From the NCBI GenBank assembly GCA_003024985.2, contig PXIH01S0004071.1: DNA of 12,616 nt, one strand, 5' to 3'. Under the pieces are notes generated by a model, which ran no database searches, was not told where the DNA came from, and saw nothing but the letters and a program-made list of their open reading frames with translations. How positions within the stretch are numbered: the stretch's first letter is position 1; each line of letters starts with the position of its first letter. The DNA is from Euperipatoides rowelli (taxonomy: Eukaryota; Onychophora; Udeonychophora; Euonychophora; Peripatopsidae). The translations under genes and the position numbers were made by a program. Below, piece after piece: positions 1-8,374 of the stretch.

Positions 1-62
1 AAAGATATTTAGAACTATTAAAGAATTTCGTTTTATCGTGCAAACGAAAACATTGGGTCCCT

Positions 63-187
63 ATCGATCACTATTCACTGTAAAGAGTCAGCATATTACC
101 AATTACTATTCACTGTAAAGTATCAGCACATTATCGATTACTATGCATTGTAAAGTGTCAGCGCATTATCGATCACCATTCTCATCC
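63..187. repeat. 35-bp tandem minisatellite, about 3.5 units
   Basis: Three consecutive 35-bp units (63-97, 98-132, 133-167) and a partial fourth (168-187) share the pattern ATCGATCACTATTCACTG / TAAAG-TCAGC-CATT. The units differ from each other by a few substitutions and keep exactly the same length. No coding potential is seen. The array starts close to the left window edge but does not obviously continue upstream of about 60. Confidence 0.9.
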
Positions 188-1433
188 AGCTAAGATTTTT
201 TTTCCTATGGAAAATTTTTATTATTGTTATTTAGGTTTATTATTACAAAATTTTACATTAAATGAGGAAACTAGTAACTTTTCTCCATTGCAAAGATAGA
301 GGAAAAGAATCACAATATATCAATCCATTCGTAAGTTAACCATTGCAGAATCCATGGGAAATACTATATTTTCAATTTTTTTTTTTTTTTTTTAGTTATA
401 AATTAAATAGCTACCTTATCACATCCAAAAAGCACAAGATCAGAGTCTTCTGTAACAACTAATTGGGGGGGGGGGAGGTTAGAAGAGTACATCACTTGAC
501 CTTAATTCAGGTGTGGCACACCCCTTGACCAACTGCCACATTTTGATGTGAATAACTTAAGTCATAATTATAATGGGACACAGTTTGGCACTTTTTAATT
601 ACTCCCCTTCTCCCCTGATTATTATTATACTAGGGTTGGAGCATAATAGGAGTTAGGATTCAGGGTAAGGGTAAGGTTAGGACTGTAGAAATAAAATATA
701 GCTGCTATCTATTTTAATCATGAGAAATTAATAAATGTTGAGTGTTATCTTTATTGATTTCGTTCATCGACAGCAGCCATATTTAAAAATTTAAAGAAGA
801 GTGTAAATTTTAATTTAGTGATTTTTTTTTTAATATACTAATTTTCTAAAATTTTATTATAAATTGAAAATATATACATAAGACTTAAATTTAGATAATA
901 ATTACTGGTAATTTATTCAAATTACATAAGTTTTGGACGTTAGAATTAAAAATTTGATTATTTAAAAATCAAGGGAGAAACTTAAAAAGATCCCACATTT
1001 TACCCTTTCAAATTTTAGATGGAAATATCCAATTTTTCCATTTCTTATATTCAATATTTAAGTCGTTCAATAATAACAATAATAATAATAATAATAAAAA
1101 ACAAGAATTTATAAGTTTGTAAGTTATTTTTCTTATTTGTGCAGCTATAAATGTTCATTATTTTGTCTACTTCAAAGTATTTTAACATAAAAAAATAGAA
1201 GAATGAATATTTTTATAGTTCAAGTCGGTACTGACATCTAGTGAGATTCAGCCTAAGTAACAACTTTGTAAAAAAATTCCTTTTTTGACAAAGTGAATAA
1301 TAAGCTAAGGATTAAGAAATGAATTAAAATTAAAATGTGAATATTTTTAAAAAGTCTAAAATAAATTAATACAAGTATCAAATAAATTAGATCGATAAAT
1401 TGATTGATTGATGTAAGTTAATAATTTATTGAT
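188..1433. other. A+T-rich intergenic stretch with homopolymers and a microsatellite
   Basis: No gene can be supported here. It holds a T18 tract (376-393), a G11 run followed by AGG (465-478), and an (AAT)n microsatellite with one interruption at about 1071-1097. The rest is A+T-rich sequence with stops in all frames. Confidence 0.7.
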
Positions 1434-1460
1434 TGTTTTAAAGGTTATACCTTTAAAACA
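1434..1460. repeat. Perfect 12-bp hairpin
   Basis: TGTTTTAAAGGT (1434-1445) and its exact reverse complement (1449-1460) are separated by 3 nt. Imperfect complementarity between the flanking TTGATTGATTG-like and GATCAATCAATT-like stretches extends the possible fold to roughly 1398-1495. It may be a relic of a short fold-back element. There is no evidence of transcription. Confidence 0.7.
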
Positions 1461-2341
1461 GTCAGATCAATCAATTATTAAATCAAACTTTGAATAATAT
1501 ACATTAACTTAATTCCTAGTCTGGATATTGATTTATTCTGCTCTTTTGAATAACTGCTTATGATTTTTTAAAAATATTTAAATGATATCAATCGAGTGAA
1601 CAGTAGCCTACACTATAGCCTATATATAATTTCCTCCATACTTATGCCAAACTGTTAGAACTCATTCACTTGGCAAGTTCTTAATTCACTCAATTTCTTC
1701 TCTAATGAAAGAGAAACCATTTAGTCTCTTGGGTTTTTTTCTTCACAGTATCCCATGTTTGACGAAGCATGATAATTGGTCAGTGCTTGGGATATGGCAA
1801 ACTCTGATAAGATATCAATGCCCAATAGAGAAGTGAGGTGTTGCTTAAGTGATGGCCTGCATTGACAATGCTTGTACAGTTGGATACTGAGATGGCAGTG
1901 GCAGTTCCAGTTCGCTACTCTTTAAATAAAAGCAAGATGCCAGCATCCCAAATCATCCATTCTCCAATGACTAAGTACAGTATAGGCCTACCACTTGCCT
2001 ATTTCTTATGTATTATGGTGAGGTTTTGAAATGGTGAACAACTTTGAAAGAATTTGTTGTCGACATTGAAGCTTCAGGTGTAATAGAGAAATAATTAAAA
2101 ATAAAGCTTTGGATTCTGTCCATAAAGTGCCATTTACACATCAGCATGAACTAGCTACTGCAGATATAAATATAATTTTGGTAACAACGAATGAAGAACT
2201 GAAATAAAACTATTGGAGACTAAAATAAAACTCCACAAGTTTGGAAAGCTTATGAATAAGCCAGGAGTTTCCAGGGGAGTTAAACGATTAATATATAGGC
2301 CTACTGTATCTCCCCCCTGATCTGTCTTTACTTAAAATTAG
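1461..2341. other. Intergenic, nothing recognised
   Basis: No domain, RNA gene or repeat family is recognised. TAGGCCTA occurs at 1983-1990 and 2296-2303. A short open stretch near 2101-2206 has no start codon and no recognisable motif. Confidence 0.5.
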
Positions 2342-2575
2342 CCTGATTATGTTCTTAACTCTATTTCAGAAACATCGCAGGGTTTTCCAGCCAGCGGATT
2401 TATCAATTTAGTGAAACCTGGCCGGCACCATCATCCCAACTCTGACGTTCTCTTCATCGAATCATGCAACGTTGTCAACCTACTAATTGTACAAGCATTG
2501 TTTCCACTACTCCCATGTCGTGAGTACAGAACATTTCTTTCTTTACTGAACAATAGTGTCAAACTAAATCCTTAG
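2342..2575 (+). other. Possible orphan exon or short open frame (unrecognised)
   Basis: A stop-to-stop frame of 77 codons (TAG at 2339-2341 to TAG at 2573-2575) has no ATG start. Inside it, a pyrimidine-rich tract ending in TTTCAG (2364-2369) resembles a splice acceptor, and GTGAGT at 2520-2525 resembles a donor. They would bound a 150-nt segment (2370-2519), a multiple of three, that is open and richer in G+C than its surroundings. I do not recognise the translated sequence. It could be an exon of an unseen gene, an old transposon piece or chance; chance is a real possibility. Confidence 0.2.
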
Positions 2576-3847
2576 AACTCATTTGTAGATAATTAATTAG
2601 CATACTATATTTATTTTGTATAGTCTTTCTATATACCATTTGTGATTTATCTATTCCAAAGCCATGTACACTTTTCTATCGCTACTTTATGTATGCTATC
2701 TCTAAGACATAATAAACCTCTATTCTTTTTTTTTTACACATCCGATTGTAGGTGACTCTTTCATTTACCAGTCGGTTGCCTCAATCCGATTATTCAGCTA
2801 TCACACAAATTATAATTATCTCAAATACTAACCCTCCATCCTTCCTCTGGCTCCTCGGCAACAGTATTCTTAGTTTACAATAGTGCACCCCCAATGTCTT
2901 CCACACAGGTGAGAATCTCTTTGGTAGCATGATCATTTATATATAGTTATGGAGTAGATGATCTAGGAACATTTTAGCCGGTGATTTCTTGGTACCAATG
3001 TGGGGAGAGCAATGGGGGGAATAACTGTTTTGTTAAAAGAAAGATTTGAATTATTGTAGGAACTACTCAGTTTAAATGTTGATGGCTGGATGATAGGTTG
3101 GCTACAAAGTATGGCGAATACACATAGTCTTGCAGAATTTTCAGAACTCCACTGATATGAATTGTAAATGAATACAAAATGATGGATCACCGTAATGTTT
3201 GACATAAAATGTATTAAATGTAAAGGAATTTTAAATTTATAGAAGTTAAATAAGTTAAAAATTAAAAAAAAAATGTCATGTCTCTCTTCCTCTATTTTAT
3301 ATATAGTAGAGCAAAAAAATATACTGTAATTGATTTATTAGACTTTTTTTTAATGCAATACATTCAAAATATTATTCATTAATGATTATGCTTAGCTTAA
3401 TTTTTCTAGCTGGATTGTGTTAAAAACTTTGATGGGTTTTAATGGAGGATAGACAGTTTTCAATTCGAGATTTCGCTTCCTAATTTGTATTTTTCATTTT
3501 TCCGTCTAGGAGAGTAAATAAATAACATCCTCCAGATTTATATGCTTCGTATTTTTAAATTCAGTATTTTTCTTAATTCTTATAGCCTTTCCTCCCAGTT
3601 ACCTTTAGGCAATCATTTTTTATTAGATTAATAGTTGTCCATTAAAATTGTTAAGAGTTTACATAAAATTTTAATTATTGTATCTATGTCTTCGCCATTG
3701 GGACAGGGGCCCATTTCAAACACGAGGTACCAACTACATCATTTTTTTCTTGTTCTTCATACAATTTGGGGTCCAGACTTAGGTGAGGGGAAAAGGGAGA
3801 GGTGATGATTTTGTTTTATCTTATTGTAATGTATTTGTTTGAAACAG
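2576..3847. other. Intergenic, nothing recognised
   Basis: A+T-rich sequence without a supportable gene. An AATAAA at 2711-2716 is followed by a T-rich run at about 2725-2735. With no open frame upstream that I can support, I do not call it a polyadenylation site. The longest open frame here (minus strand, 2963-3205) has low-complexity composition and no recognisable motif. Confidence 0.5.
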
Positions 3848-3978
3848 TTGTATGAGGTCAAAGCTGTATTATCACATTTGCTTAATCATGGCTGTAATTG
3901 CAATCTTAACTATTCATAAGAAGATTGTAGTCAAGGCCCATGAGTAGCTAAATGTGATTTCTAGTTGCCTCATATGAC
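3848..3978. repeat. Imperfect palindrome of about 130 bp (hairpin)
   Basis: The left half (about 3848-3907) and right half (about 3921-3978) are reverse complements over about 60 bp with scattered mismatches and small bulges. Shared blocks include TATGAGG/CCTCATA, ATCACATTT/AAATGTGAT, CATGG or CATGGG with its complement, and CAATCTT/AAGATTG. The loop is about 13 nt. It could be a decayed fold-back MITE or a hairpin RNA precursor; nothing seen decides between them, and no flanking duplication is evident. Confidence 0.6.
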
Positions 3979-4234
3979 CGAACCAATATTTAAATTAGTC
4001 ATTTATTTGTAATATACATGTTATTTGCATAAAAAGTTAAACATACACAATGCATAGCCTATCATTGCCTTTTCCGTGTGTCTTGGACAAAAATTATTTC
4101 TCTTGTTTAAAGGATTTGCCTTACTATTATATTTATCCAAGATGTTATATTTCATTATGTATGTTGATGTACTTGTACTCATTGTGGAGACAGCATTTAA
4201 GTGGAGATTGAGAGCAGTAAAGATAAACTTCATT

Positions 4235-4412
4235 TTTAAACTTTCCTTTCATATTGAATGTAGAGATTCCCAGGTCATTTTACCTTTATATAAATCATTG
4301 GTAAGCCAAAATTTGGAGTATTGTGTTCAATTGTGGTCTCCATACTAAAGATTTATTGGAGAAAGTACAGAGAATGGCTACTAAGTCAATATTAGGTATT
4401 GGTAGATTTTAA
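4235..4412 (+). pseudogene. Non-LTR retrotransposon fragment, reverse transcriptase C-terminal region (CR1/L2/Jockey-like)
   Basis: Two adjacent frames read as the conserved segment that follows the polymerase core in the reverse transcriptase of many LINE elements. The first (to the TAA at 4346) contains LPLYKSLV and LEYCVQLWSPY, the family's typical LYKSLVRPxLEYxxQxWSP block. The second (4347-4409), one frame away, contains LLEKVQRMATKSI, matching the LEkvQRrATkxI block that normally follows within a few residues. A frameshift at about 4346 splits the two, and everything upstream and downstream of this stretch of about 60 residues is lost or unrecognisable. In a complete element the protein would copy RNA into DNA at a nicked target. 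This is a dead remnant. The assignment to LINE reverse transcriptase is good; the clade is uncertain. Confidence 0.8.
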
Positions 4413-4690
4413 TAAAATTATATTAAAAAATATATTAGATTAGGATCAGGGACCTCCTCTCTGGACTATAGTCTGTTGTCTGGCCTATTTGTATTTGCCA
4501 TTTCTAGTTGCATAACAATAGAGCCAGATAGGCAATGGAACGTATCAATCTCAGCCATCCTGCTATGGAGTTAAGTGAATGTAAAGTATTATCTGCAGCC
4601 ACCTATTCACAATAATACTGTATACAAACCATGTATAAACTTTATGGCTTTAACCACTTTGGCCTAAAATATTTTAACCATTACAGTTTC
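4413..4690. other. Intergenic, nothing recognised
   Basis: No gene is supported. It follows directly on the LINE fragment and might include diverged 3' sequence of that element, but no tail or target duplication is visible. Confidence 0.4.
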
Positions 4691-4727
4691 AGTTTGGCTT
4701 GCATTTCTCCTTAATGCAAGCCAAACT
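4691..4727. repeat. Perfect 15-bp hairpin
   Basis: AGTTTGGCTTGCATT (4691-4705) and its exact reverse complement (4713-4727) flank a 7-nt loop. It is followed at about 4728-4834 by a degenerate CTTG/TCTTGG-rich low-complexity stretch that ends in a perfect tandem duplication of CTTGAGACAC (4815-4824, 4825-4834). Confidence 0.8.
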
Positions 4728-4834
4728 GGCTTGTTCTTGTCTTGTCTTTTGGCCTCTGGTCTTGGATCTTATAGTCTTGGCCTTGAGCATGGTTTTGTAC
4801 CTGCCAGTCTTGATCTTGAGACACCTTGAGACAC
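4728..4834. repeat. Degenerate CTTG-rich simple repeat with a 10-bp tandem duplication
   Basis: The hexamer-like words TCTTGG, GTCTTG and CTTG recur irregularly, suggesting an old simple-sequence expansion next to the preceding hairpin. The ATG-initiated open frame through it (4699-4905) is a by-product of this composition. Confidence 0.5.
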
Positions 4835-5208
4835 CTGACAGAAACTATGCAGATGTGAATTCTAAGATAATAGCTCCTTTTAACAGGTTACCCCTCAACT
4901 CATGAGACCCACAGCAATATTCCTGTAGGGAAATCTTATTTATATTTAATGAAATGTAATGTTTTGGTCTGATCAAAAACAAACTGCCTGACTAAATATC
5001 AGACTTAATCAAGCATTTTATTGAAAAATTTAGGGGATGAATCCCAACCCTTCCTCACCAGGTTCTCTATTATGGGCCCTACAAGTGAAAACATCCCTTG
5101 AAACCCACAGGAACCTTCCAATCATAATTTTCTAACAATGTTTATAATTTTATTTATGGATATTTTAAAAATTTAATTGAATTTATTGGAACACAATTTA
5201 CGGTAGGC
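4835..5208. other. Intergenic, nothing recognised
   Basis: A+T-rich, with no supportable gene. TAGGCCTA lies at 5204-5211, across the right boundary, overlapping the end of the hAT fragment. Confidence 0.4.
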
Positions 5209-5343
5209 CTATATAAAAAAAATAACACAAGATTTCTTTACCCAAAATTCAGCATGAACCACTTTTACATTCTTCACACTGTGTCTTAATTGCTTTCGTG
5301 TCATTCGGTTACCTGCTGATGATAAAAACTCTTCTGTAGAGCT
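5209..5343 (-). pseudogene. hAT-superfamily transposase fragment (C-terminal dimerisation region)
   Basis: On the minus strand a frame of about 45 codons ends at a TAG (complement of 5209-5211) and reads SSTEEFLSSAGN, then RMTRKQLRHSVKNVKVV and EFWVKK. This fits the hAT C-terminal dimerisation domain, whose hallmark is a S-E-x-x-FSxAG core followed by a basic R/K-x-R-L stretch and an xxNVxxLxF segment. Differences from the family pattern suggest decay: the phenylalanine before SSAG is leucine, and the usual hydrophobic residues after the NV are altered. The start is truncated; the sequence immediately upstream on this strand is a pyrimidine tract ending in TTTAG, which could be a relic splice acceptor. 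No BED finger or catalytic DDE region is visible nearby. In an intact element the domain holds transposase subunits together. Confidence 0.65.
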
Positions 5344-5828
5344 AAAAAAAAGAAAATAATGTGAAATGTTAAAAATATAAACTTTTAAAAAACAGTAAAT
5401 AATATATAATTAAGTTGTAAACAAGCATAATAATCAAATTTAGATAGGATGGTATAAGGTGACCATGCATCCTATTTTCAATGGGACATTCTCATGTTTA
5501 GTCTATTCCATACGATCGTTTTAGTACAATTAACCTTTTTGTCTCATTTTTTAAGGTAATACAACTACTTAAATTACAAGGCTTAAATTTACAAACGTTT
5601 TCACTTTAAAATATTACTACTGTCAAATCCATTAAAATATTTAACAACAAGGCAGCTATGCTACAGCCATGTTTGACACTTAAGAGAATTTGTTTAGGAT
5701 ATTTTGCTTGTTTTTTTCTTCATATTATTAAAGAATTGGATAGGAGAAGTATTTAAAATATATCATATTGGTTTATTTACATTAAAATCCAGAGGTGAAA
5801 TAATAAATCTGCTGCTGTTACTATTCTA
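5344..5828. other. Intergenic, nothing recognised
   Basis: A+T-rich sequence. If the neighbouring hAT fragment once extended further, its upstream coding part would lie here, but no further transposase motif can be read. Confidence 0.4.
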
Positions 5829-6340
5829 TTGCAATTAAAAGAAAGTCTTTCACTCCTCTCCCGTTCTTCACAAGTTATCGCAATTGACAAAACGCCTTTC
5901 ACCCCAGCTCACAAACAGGCAGGAAGTAGACGCCAGGCAAAGGTCTGCAAATGCATCCATGTCAGTACGAAGACTGGCAGCCCTGTGAGCAATCTGTTCC
6001 GCTGGTTGACAAACCAAGACATTACATGAGCTTGTTGAAGTGGCGACCACAATAAACCCCACGTAGAGGCAAGGTTGACTATTATTGATGAAATAACAAT
6101 TAGAAATGTTCAATATGATAAAGTAAACTTGAGAACTTGACAGCTATGAAGCAATAGCTAAAACAAATAAACAGTCCCAAGTAAATTTGGAAGTTGAATA
6201 ACATTCCTCTGGCTGGACATCACTGGATAGGAAAGCGGCATAGATTACCTCCGCTGCAATGTTGATAATTAATATCAGGCTACTGTGCAAGGAGTACTCA
6301 GGCTGGGAATATCTCATGTAGCTGCAATCCAAGTAAAACT
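5829..6340. other. GC-richer block with open frames on both strands, unrecognised
   Basis: This block stands out from its surroundings by higher G+C and by overlapping open frames: plus 5829-6029 (66 codons), minus 5868-6113 (81 codons) and minus 6144-6332 (62 codons). The two minus-strand frames have hydrophobic stretches (for example LILIINIAAEVIYAAF) and could be pieces of one decayed membrane-protein gene, with 6144-6332 upstream of 5868-6113, separated by stops. That reading is inference: no frame contains a motif I can assign. A diverged transposable element or processed pseudogene is equally possible. Confidence 0.3.
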
Positions 6341-6752
6341 AAAAGTTCAGATGGCATAAGGTTTTAACAAGCTAAAGACTGGCTTGTAAAGTATGTAAGT
6401 GAGAGTCTCATGAATAAATTATCATCTTAATTGGTATGCTATCTCTCGAACACAATAATGAATTTTAAAATAAAAATATATTTAAAACGGATCGTCATAA
6501 TATATATCTAAGTCAATATATAATTGTATCAGGTTATATTTATTAAAAATTATAGGCTGATTATGGTATTCCTATTGTGGATTTTTTTTTGTGTGTGTGT
6601 GCGTGTGTTTGTGTGAATTTATTTTTAATCATATTCAAATGAGCAATTTCTTTGGATTATAAATAATTTGTGGACTACAACTGCCCCTTCCCCTGCTCTG
6701 CCTCATTTTAAAGCTAGATAATAATTTCAGACAATAAAAAAAGAGTAGATAG
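6341..6752. repeat. Intergenic with TG microsatellite
   Basis: An imperfect (TG)n tract lies at about 6590-6616, interrupted by GC and TTT. The rest is A+T-rich with nothing recognised. It ends at the left border of the palindromic element. Confidence 0.7.
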
Positions 6753-7227
6753 TATAATGGACAGTTATAGTTATTGTTTTTATTATTTATTAATTGGTAC
6801 TTTCAAGTGCAACTGAGATTATTTCAGGGTATAATTATTTTCTTAATACGGCATTTACGAAACTAACGCTTCGTAAATGTCATATTAGAGTAACGTAGCA
6901 AATTGCTGAATCTGATTATCTCTTGAAATATTCAAACCACTTGAATGTGCTAATTAATTATTCATTATTTATAAATTTGTATACATGTTCTTCTGCCGAT
7001 ATAAAAAGAGGTGTGTAAGTACAAATATTACTATGTTCGCATTATAGAGGATGCTAACATCTAGCGAACAATCAGCTGTATTTTTATTTACAATATTTAT
7101 TGTTATGAAGGAGGGTTTTCTGTTCTTTTTATCTGCAATAGAACCAGCCAATAAATATTTTATTTCTACCTGACAATTTTTGTTTCTCGCTGTCATTATT
7201 TCACTTTCATCAACCTGTAGTGCTTCT
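6753..7227 (+). repeat. Left arm of the palindromic element
   Basis: Reverse complement of the right arm. It contains its own small hairpin, CATTTACGAA (6852-6861) against TTCGTAAATG (6870-6879). An open frame on the minus strand (6969-7280) spans the arm and tRNA-like sequence and has no protein features. Confidence 0.85.
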
Positions 7228-7311
7228 CGATAGAATAGTGGTGAGTATCCCCACCTGTCAAGCTGGAGACCGGAGTTCAATTCCCCGTCGGGGAGCCATT
7301 ATAATGCTTCT
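7221..7311. repeat. 7-bp direct repeats (TGCTTCT) bracketing the tRNA-like insert
   Basis: TGCTTCT lies at 7221-7227 and again at 7305-7311. Removing 7228-7311 joins the left arm directly to TGATTTCACAGAAGCA and gives an uninterrupted hairpin with TGCTTCTG/CAGAAGCA closing a 6-nt loop. This is the footprint expected of an insertion that duplicated 7 bp at the tip. The first copy overlaps the first four bases of the tRNA-like sequence. Confidence 0.7.
7224..7298 (+). pseudogene. tRNA-Asp(GTC)-derived pseudogene with genomic CCA
   Basis: The 72-nt body (7224-7295) follows cytosolic tRNA-Asp throughout: acceptor TTCTCGA against TCGGGGA, D-loop AGTGGTGA, anticodon loop CCTGTCA-A with anticodon GTC at 7257-7259, T-loop TTCAATT, discriminator G. 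Defects show it is decayed: A:A in the D stem (7234:7247), which also damages the A box; C:T (7252:7264) and A:C (7253:7263) in the anticodon stem; and A:C in the T stem (7274:7284), which also alters the B box. The body is followed by CCA (7296-7298). Eukaryotic nuclear tRNA genes do not encode CCA, so this points to insertion of a copy of a mature tRNA, although a 3-base chance match cannot be excluded. It is unlikely to produce functional tRNA. Confidence 0.8.
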
Positions 7312-7319
7312 GATTTCAC

Positions 7320-7554
7320 AGAAGCACTACAGGTTGATGAAAGTGAAATAATGACATAGAGAAATAAAAACTGGCAGGTAGAAATAAAATGTTTATTGGC
7401 TGGTTCTATTGCAGATTAAAATAACATAAAACCCTCCTTGAAACCAACGGAATGCCATCCCCTAGCTTACAATAATAAAATTAATAATGTAAATAAAAAG
7501 TACAGCCGATTATTCGCTAGAGGTTAGCACCCTCTATAATGCGAACGTATTATA
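7320..7554 (-). repeat. Right arm of the palindromic element, inner part
   Basis: Pairs with the inner half of the left arm; the part nearest the tip is perfect for 36 bp, then mismatches and a small insertion appear. It is interrupted at 7554 by the copia-type LTR element and ends in the TTATA target copy (7550-7554). Confidence 0.85.
7550..7554. repeat. Target-site duplication, left copy (TTATA)
   Basis: Immediately precedes the left LTR and matches 11565-11569 exactly. Five base pairs is the usual duplication length for Ty1/copia elements. Confidence 0.9.
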
Positions 7555-8337
7555 TGTTAAGAATTAAGTTACCCCTGTGTCACAGAAGTAATCAATGTGA
7601 ATATAATAGTAGCCTATAATAGTCGTGTTAGTTTAACATTATATTAATTTGCAGAACTTTATTTTATTAAAACTGCTTTTATTTCTATTCTATTATTTCT
7701 TCATTTAGAATAATGGTTACACTAATGTATTAGTTTAATTAGGTAGGAATATGATAATTTAACTTATAAACATTGTTAGTGTTTTTAAAGAATGCAGTTG
7801 TTATAAGTTTTTCTTATTTTAGAGTTGAATAATGTGACTAGAAAATGCTTTTGAGTCAATGTTATGAATGCACTTTTGTTATTGTCAGATAGCGCCGCTG
7901 GTGGAGGTTTTGATTAATGTGAAAATATTATAGGATAGAATGTTGCAGTGCATTACTGAGATAGCTTGGGTTGGAGTGAGTGCGGGAATTTTCGTTGGAA
8001 TATATACTGTACATGGGTTACTTTGTGAGAGCCCAGGGTATAAGTTTAAACAGTAAGTGATGAATATTTTATACCTAGAATTTTATGCTAGTTAAATAAT
8101 GACTGTTAATTGATCTGAGAAGTATAATTATTGTGAATTATGTCAAGATAAACTGAATTGCTTATAAGGTAAAAACGAAAGCTAACATGGCCGATATTGT
8201 CTTTGTTCACCAGCATCATTTACTAATCTTTGCCACAATTATATGTATGGCTGTATGCTGCATTAAATATTGTTTTTAGTTATATATGTTGCCTCCCTGG
8301 ATTAGTATAGTTATTACAACCACATAAAATAATCACA
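7555..8337 (+). repeat. Left LTR (783 bp)
   Basis: Begins TGTTAAGAATTA and ends AAATAATCACA. Aligned by eye with the right LTR it shows about 30 substitutions and about a dozen indels, including 10-bp and 14-bp length differences. The length is long for a Copia-type element. It should contain promoter and polyadenylation signals, but I cannot place a transcription start with confidence. Confidence 0.93.
7940..8056 (+). other. 38-codon LTR-internal ORF, left copy
   Basis: Starts MLQCITEIAW, has a hydrophobic central stretch (VGVSAGIFVGIYTVHGLL) and ends GYKFKQ at a TAA. The same frame is intact in the right LTR (11165-11281) with a single residue difference (E against G). ACAGTAAGTG at its end resembles a splice donor, and TTATTGTCAG at 7880-7889 resembles an acceptor. 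Whether it is translated is unknown; no family is recognised. Confidence 0.3.
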
Positions 8338-8338
8338 A

Positions 8339-8349
8339 TGGTAGCAGAG
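8339..8349 (+). promoter_or_regulatory. Primer binding site (initiator tRNA-Met type)
   Basis: TGGTAGCAGAG, one base after the LTR end, is complementary to the CCA end and acceptor stem of metazoan initiator tRNA-Met over 11 nt. It is where minus-strand DNA synthesis would start in an active relative. Confidence 0.75.
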
Positions 8350-8374
8350 AGTAGTTGCGTGAAGACAAAGGAAA

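Noticed and set aside
650-690. Telomere-like GGGTAA/GGTTAGG words
   Set aside because: Only two or three imperfect short units, not an array; likely chance.
2963-3205. 80-codon open frame on the minus strand
   Set aside because: Serine/asparagine-rich composition, no motif, no supporting signals.
5455-5510. GGTGACCATGCATCC...GGGACATTC motif that resembles a common repeat word
   Set aside because: I recall similar words near DNA-transposon sequences but cannot verify a family or a link to the hAT fragment from sequence alone.
6969-7280. 103-codon open frame on the minus strand
   Set aside because: It runs through the palindrome arm and the tRNA-like sequence; the mirrored arm does not keep it open and it has no protein motif.
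7224-7295. Functional tRNA-Asp gene
   Set aside because: Four stem mismatches, altered A and B boxes and the genomic CCA argue for a pseudogene.
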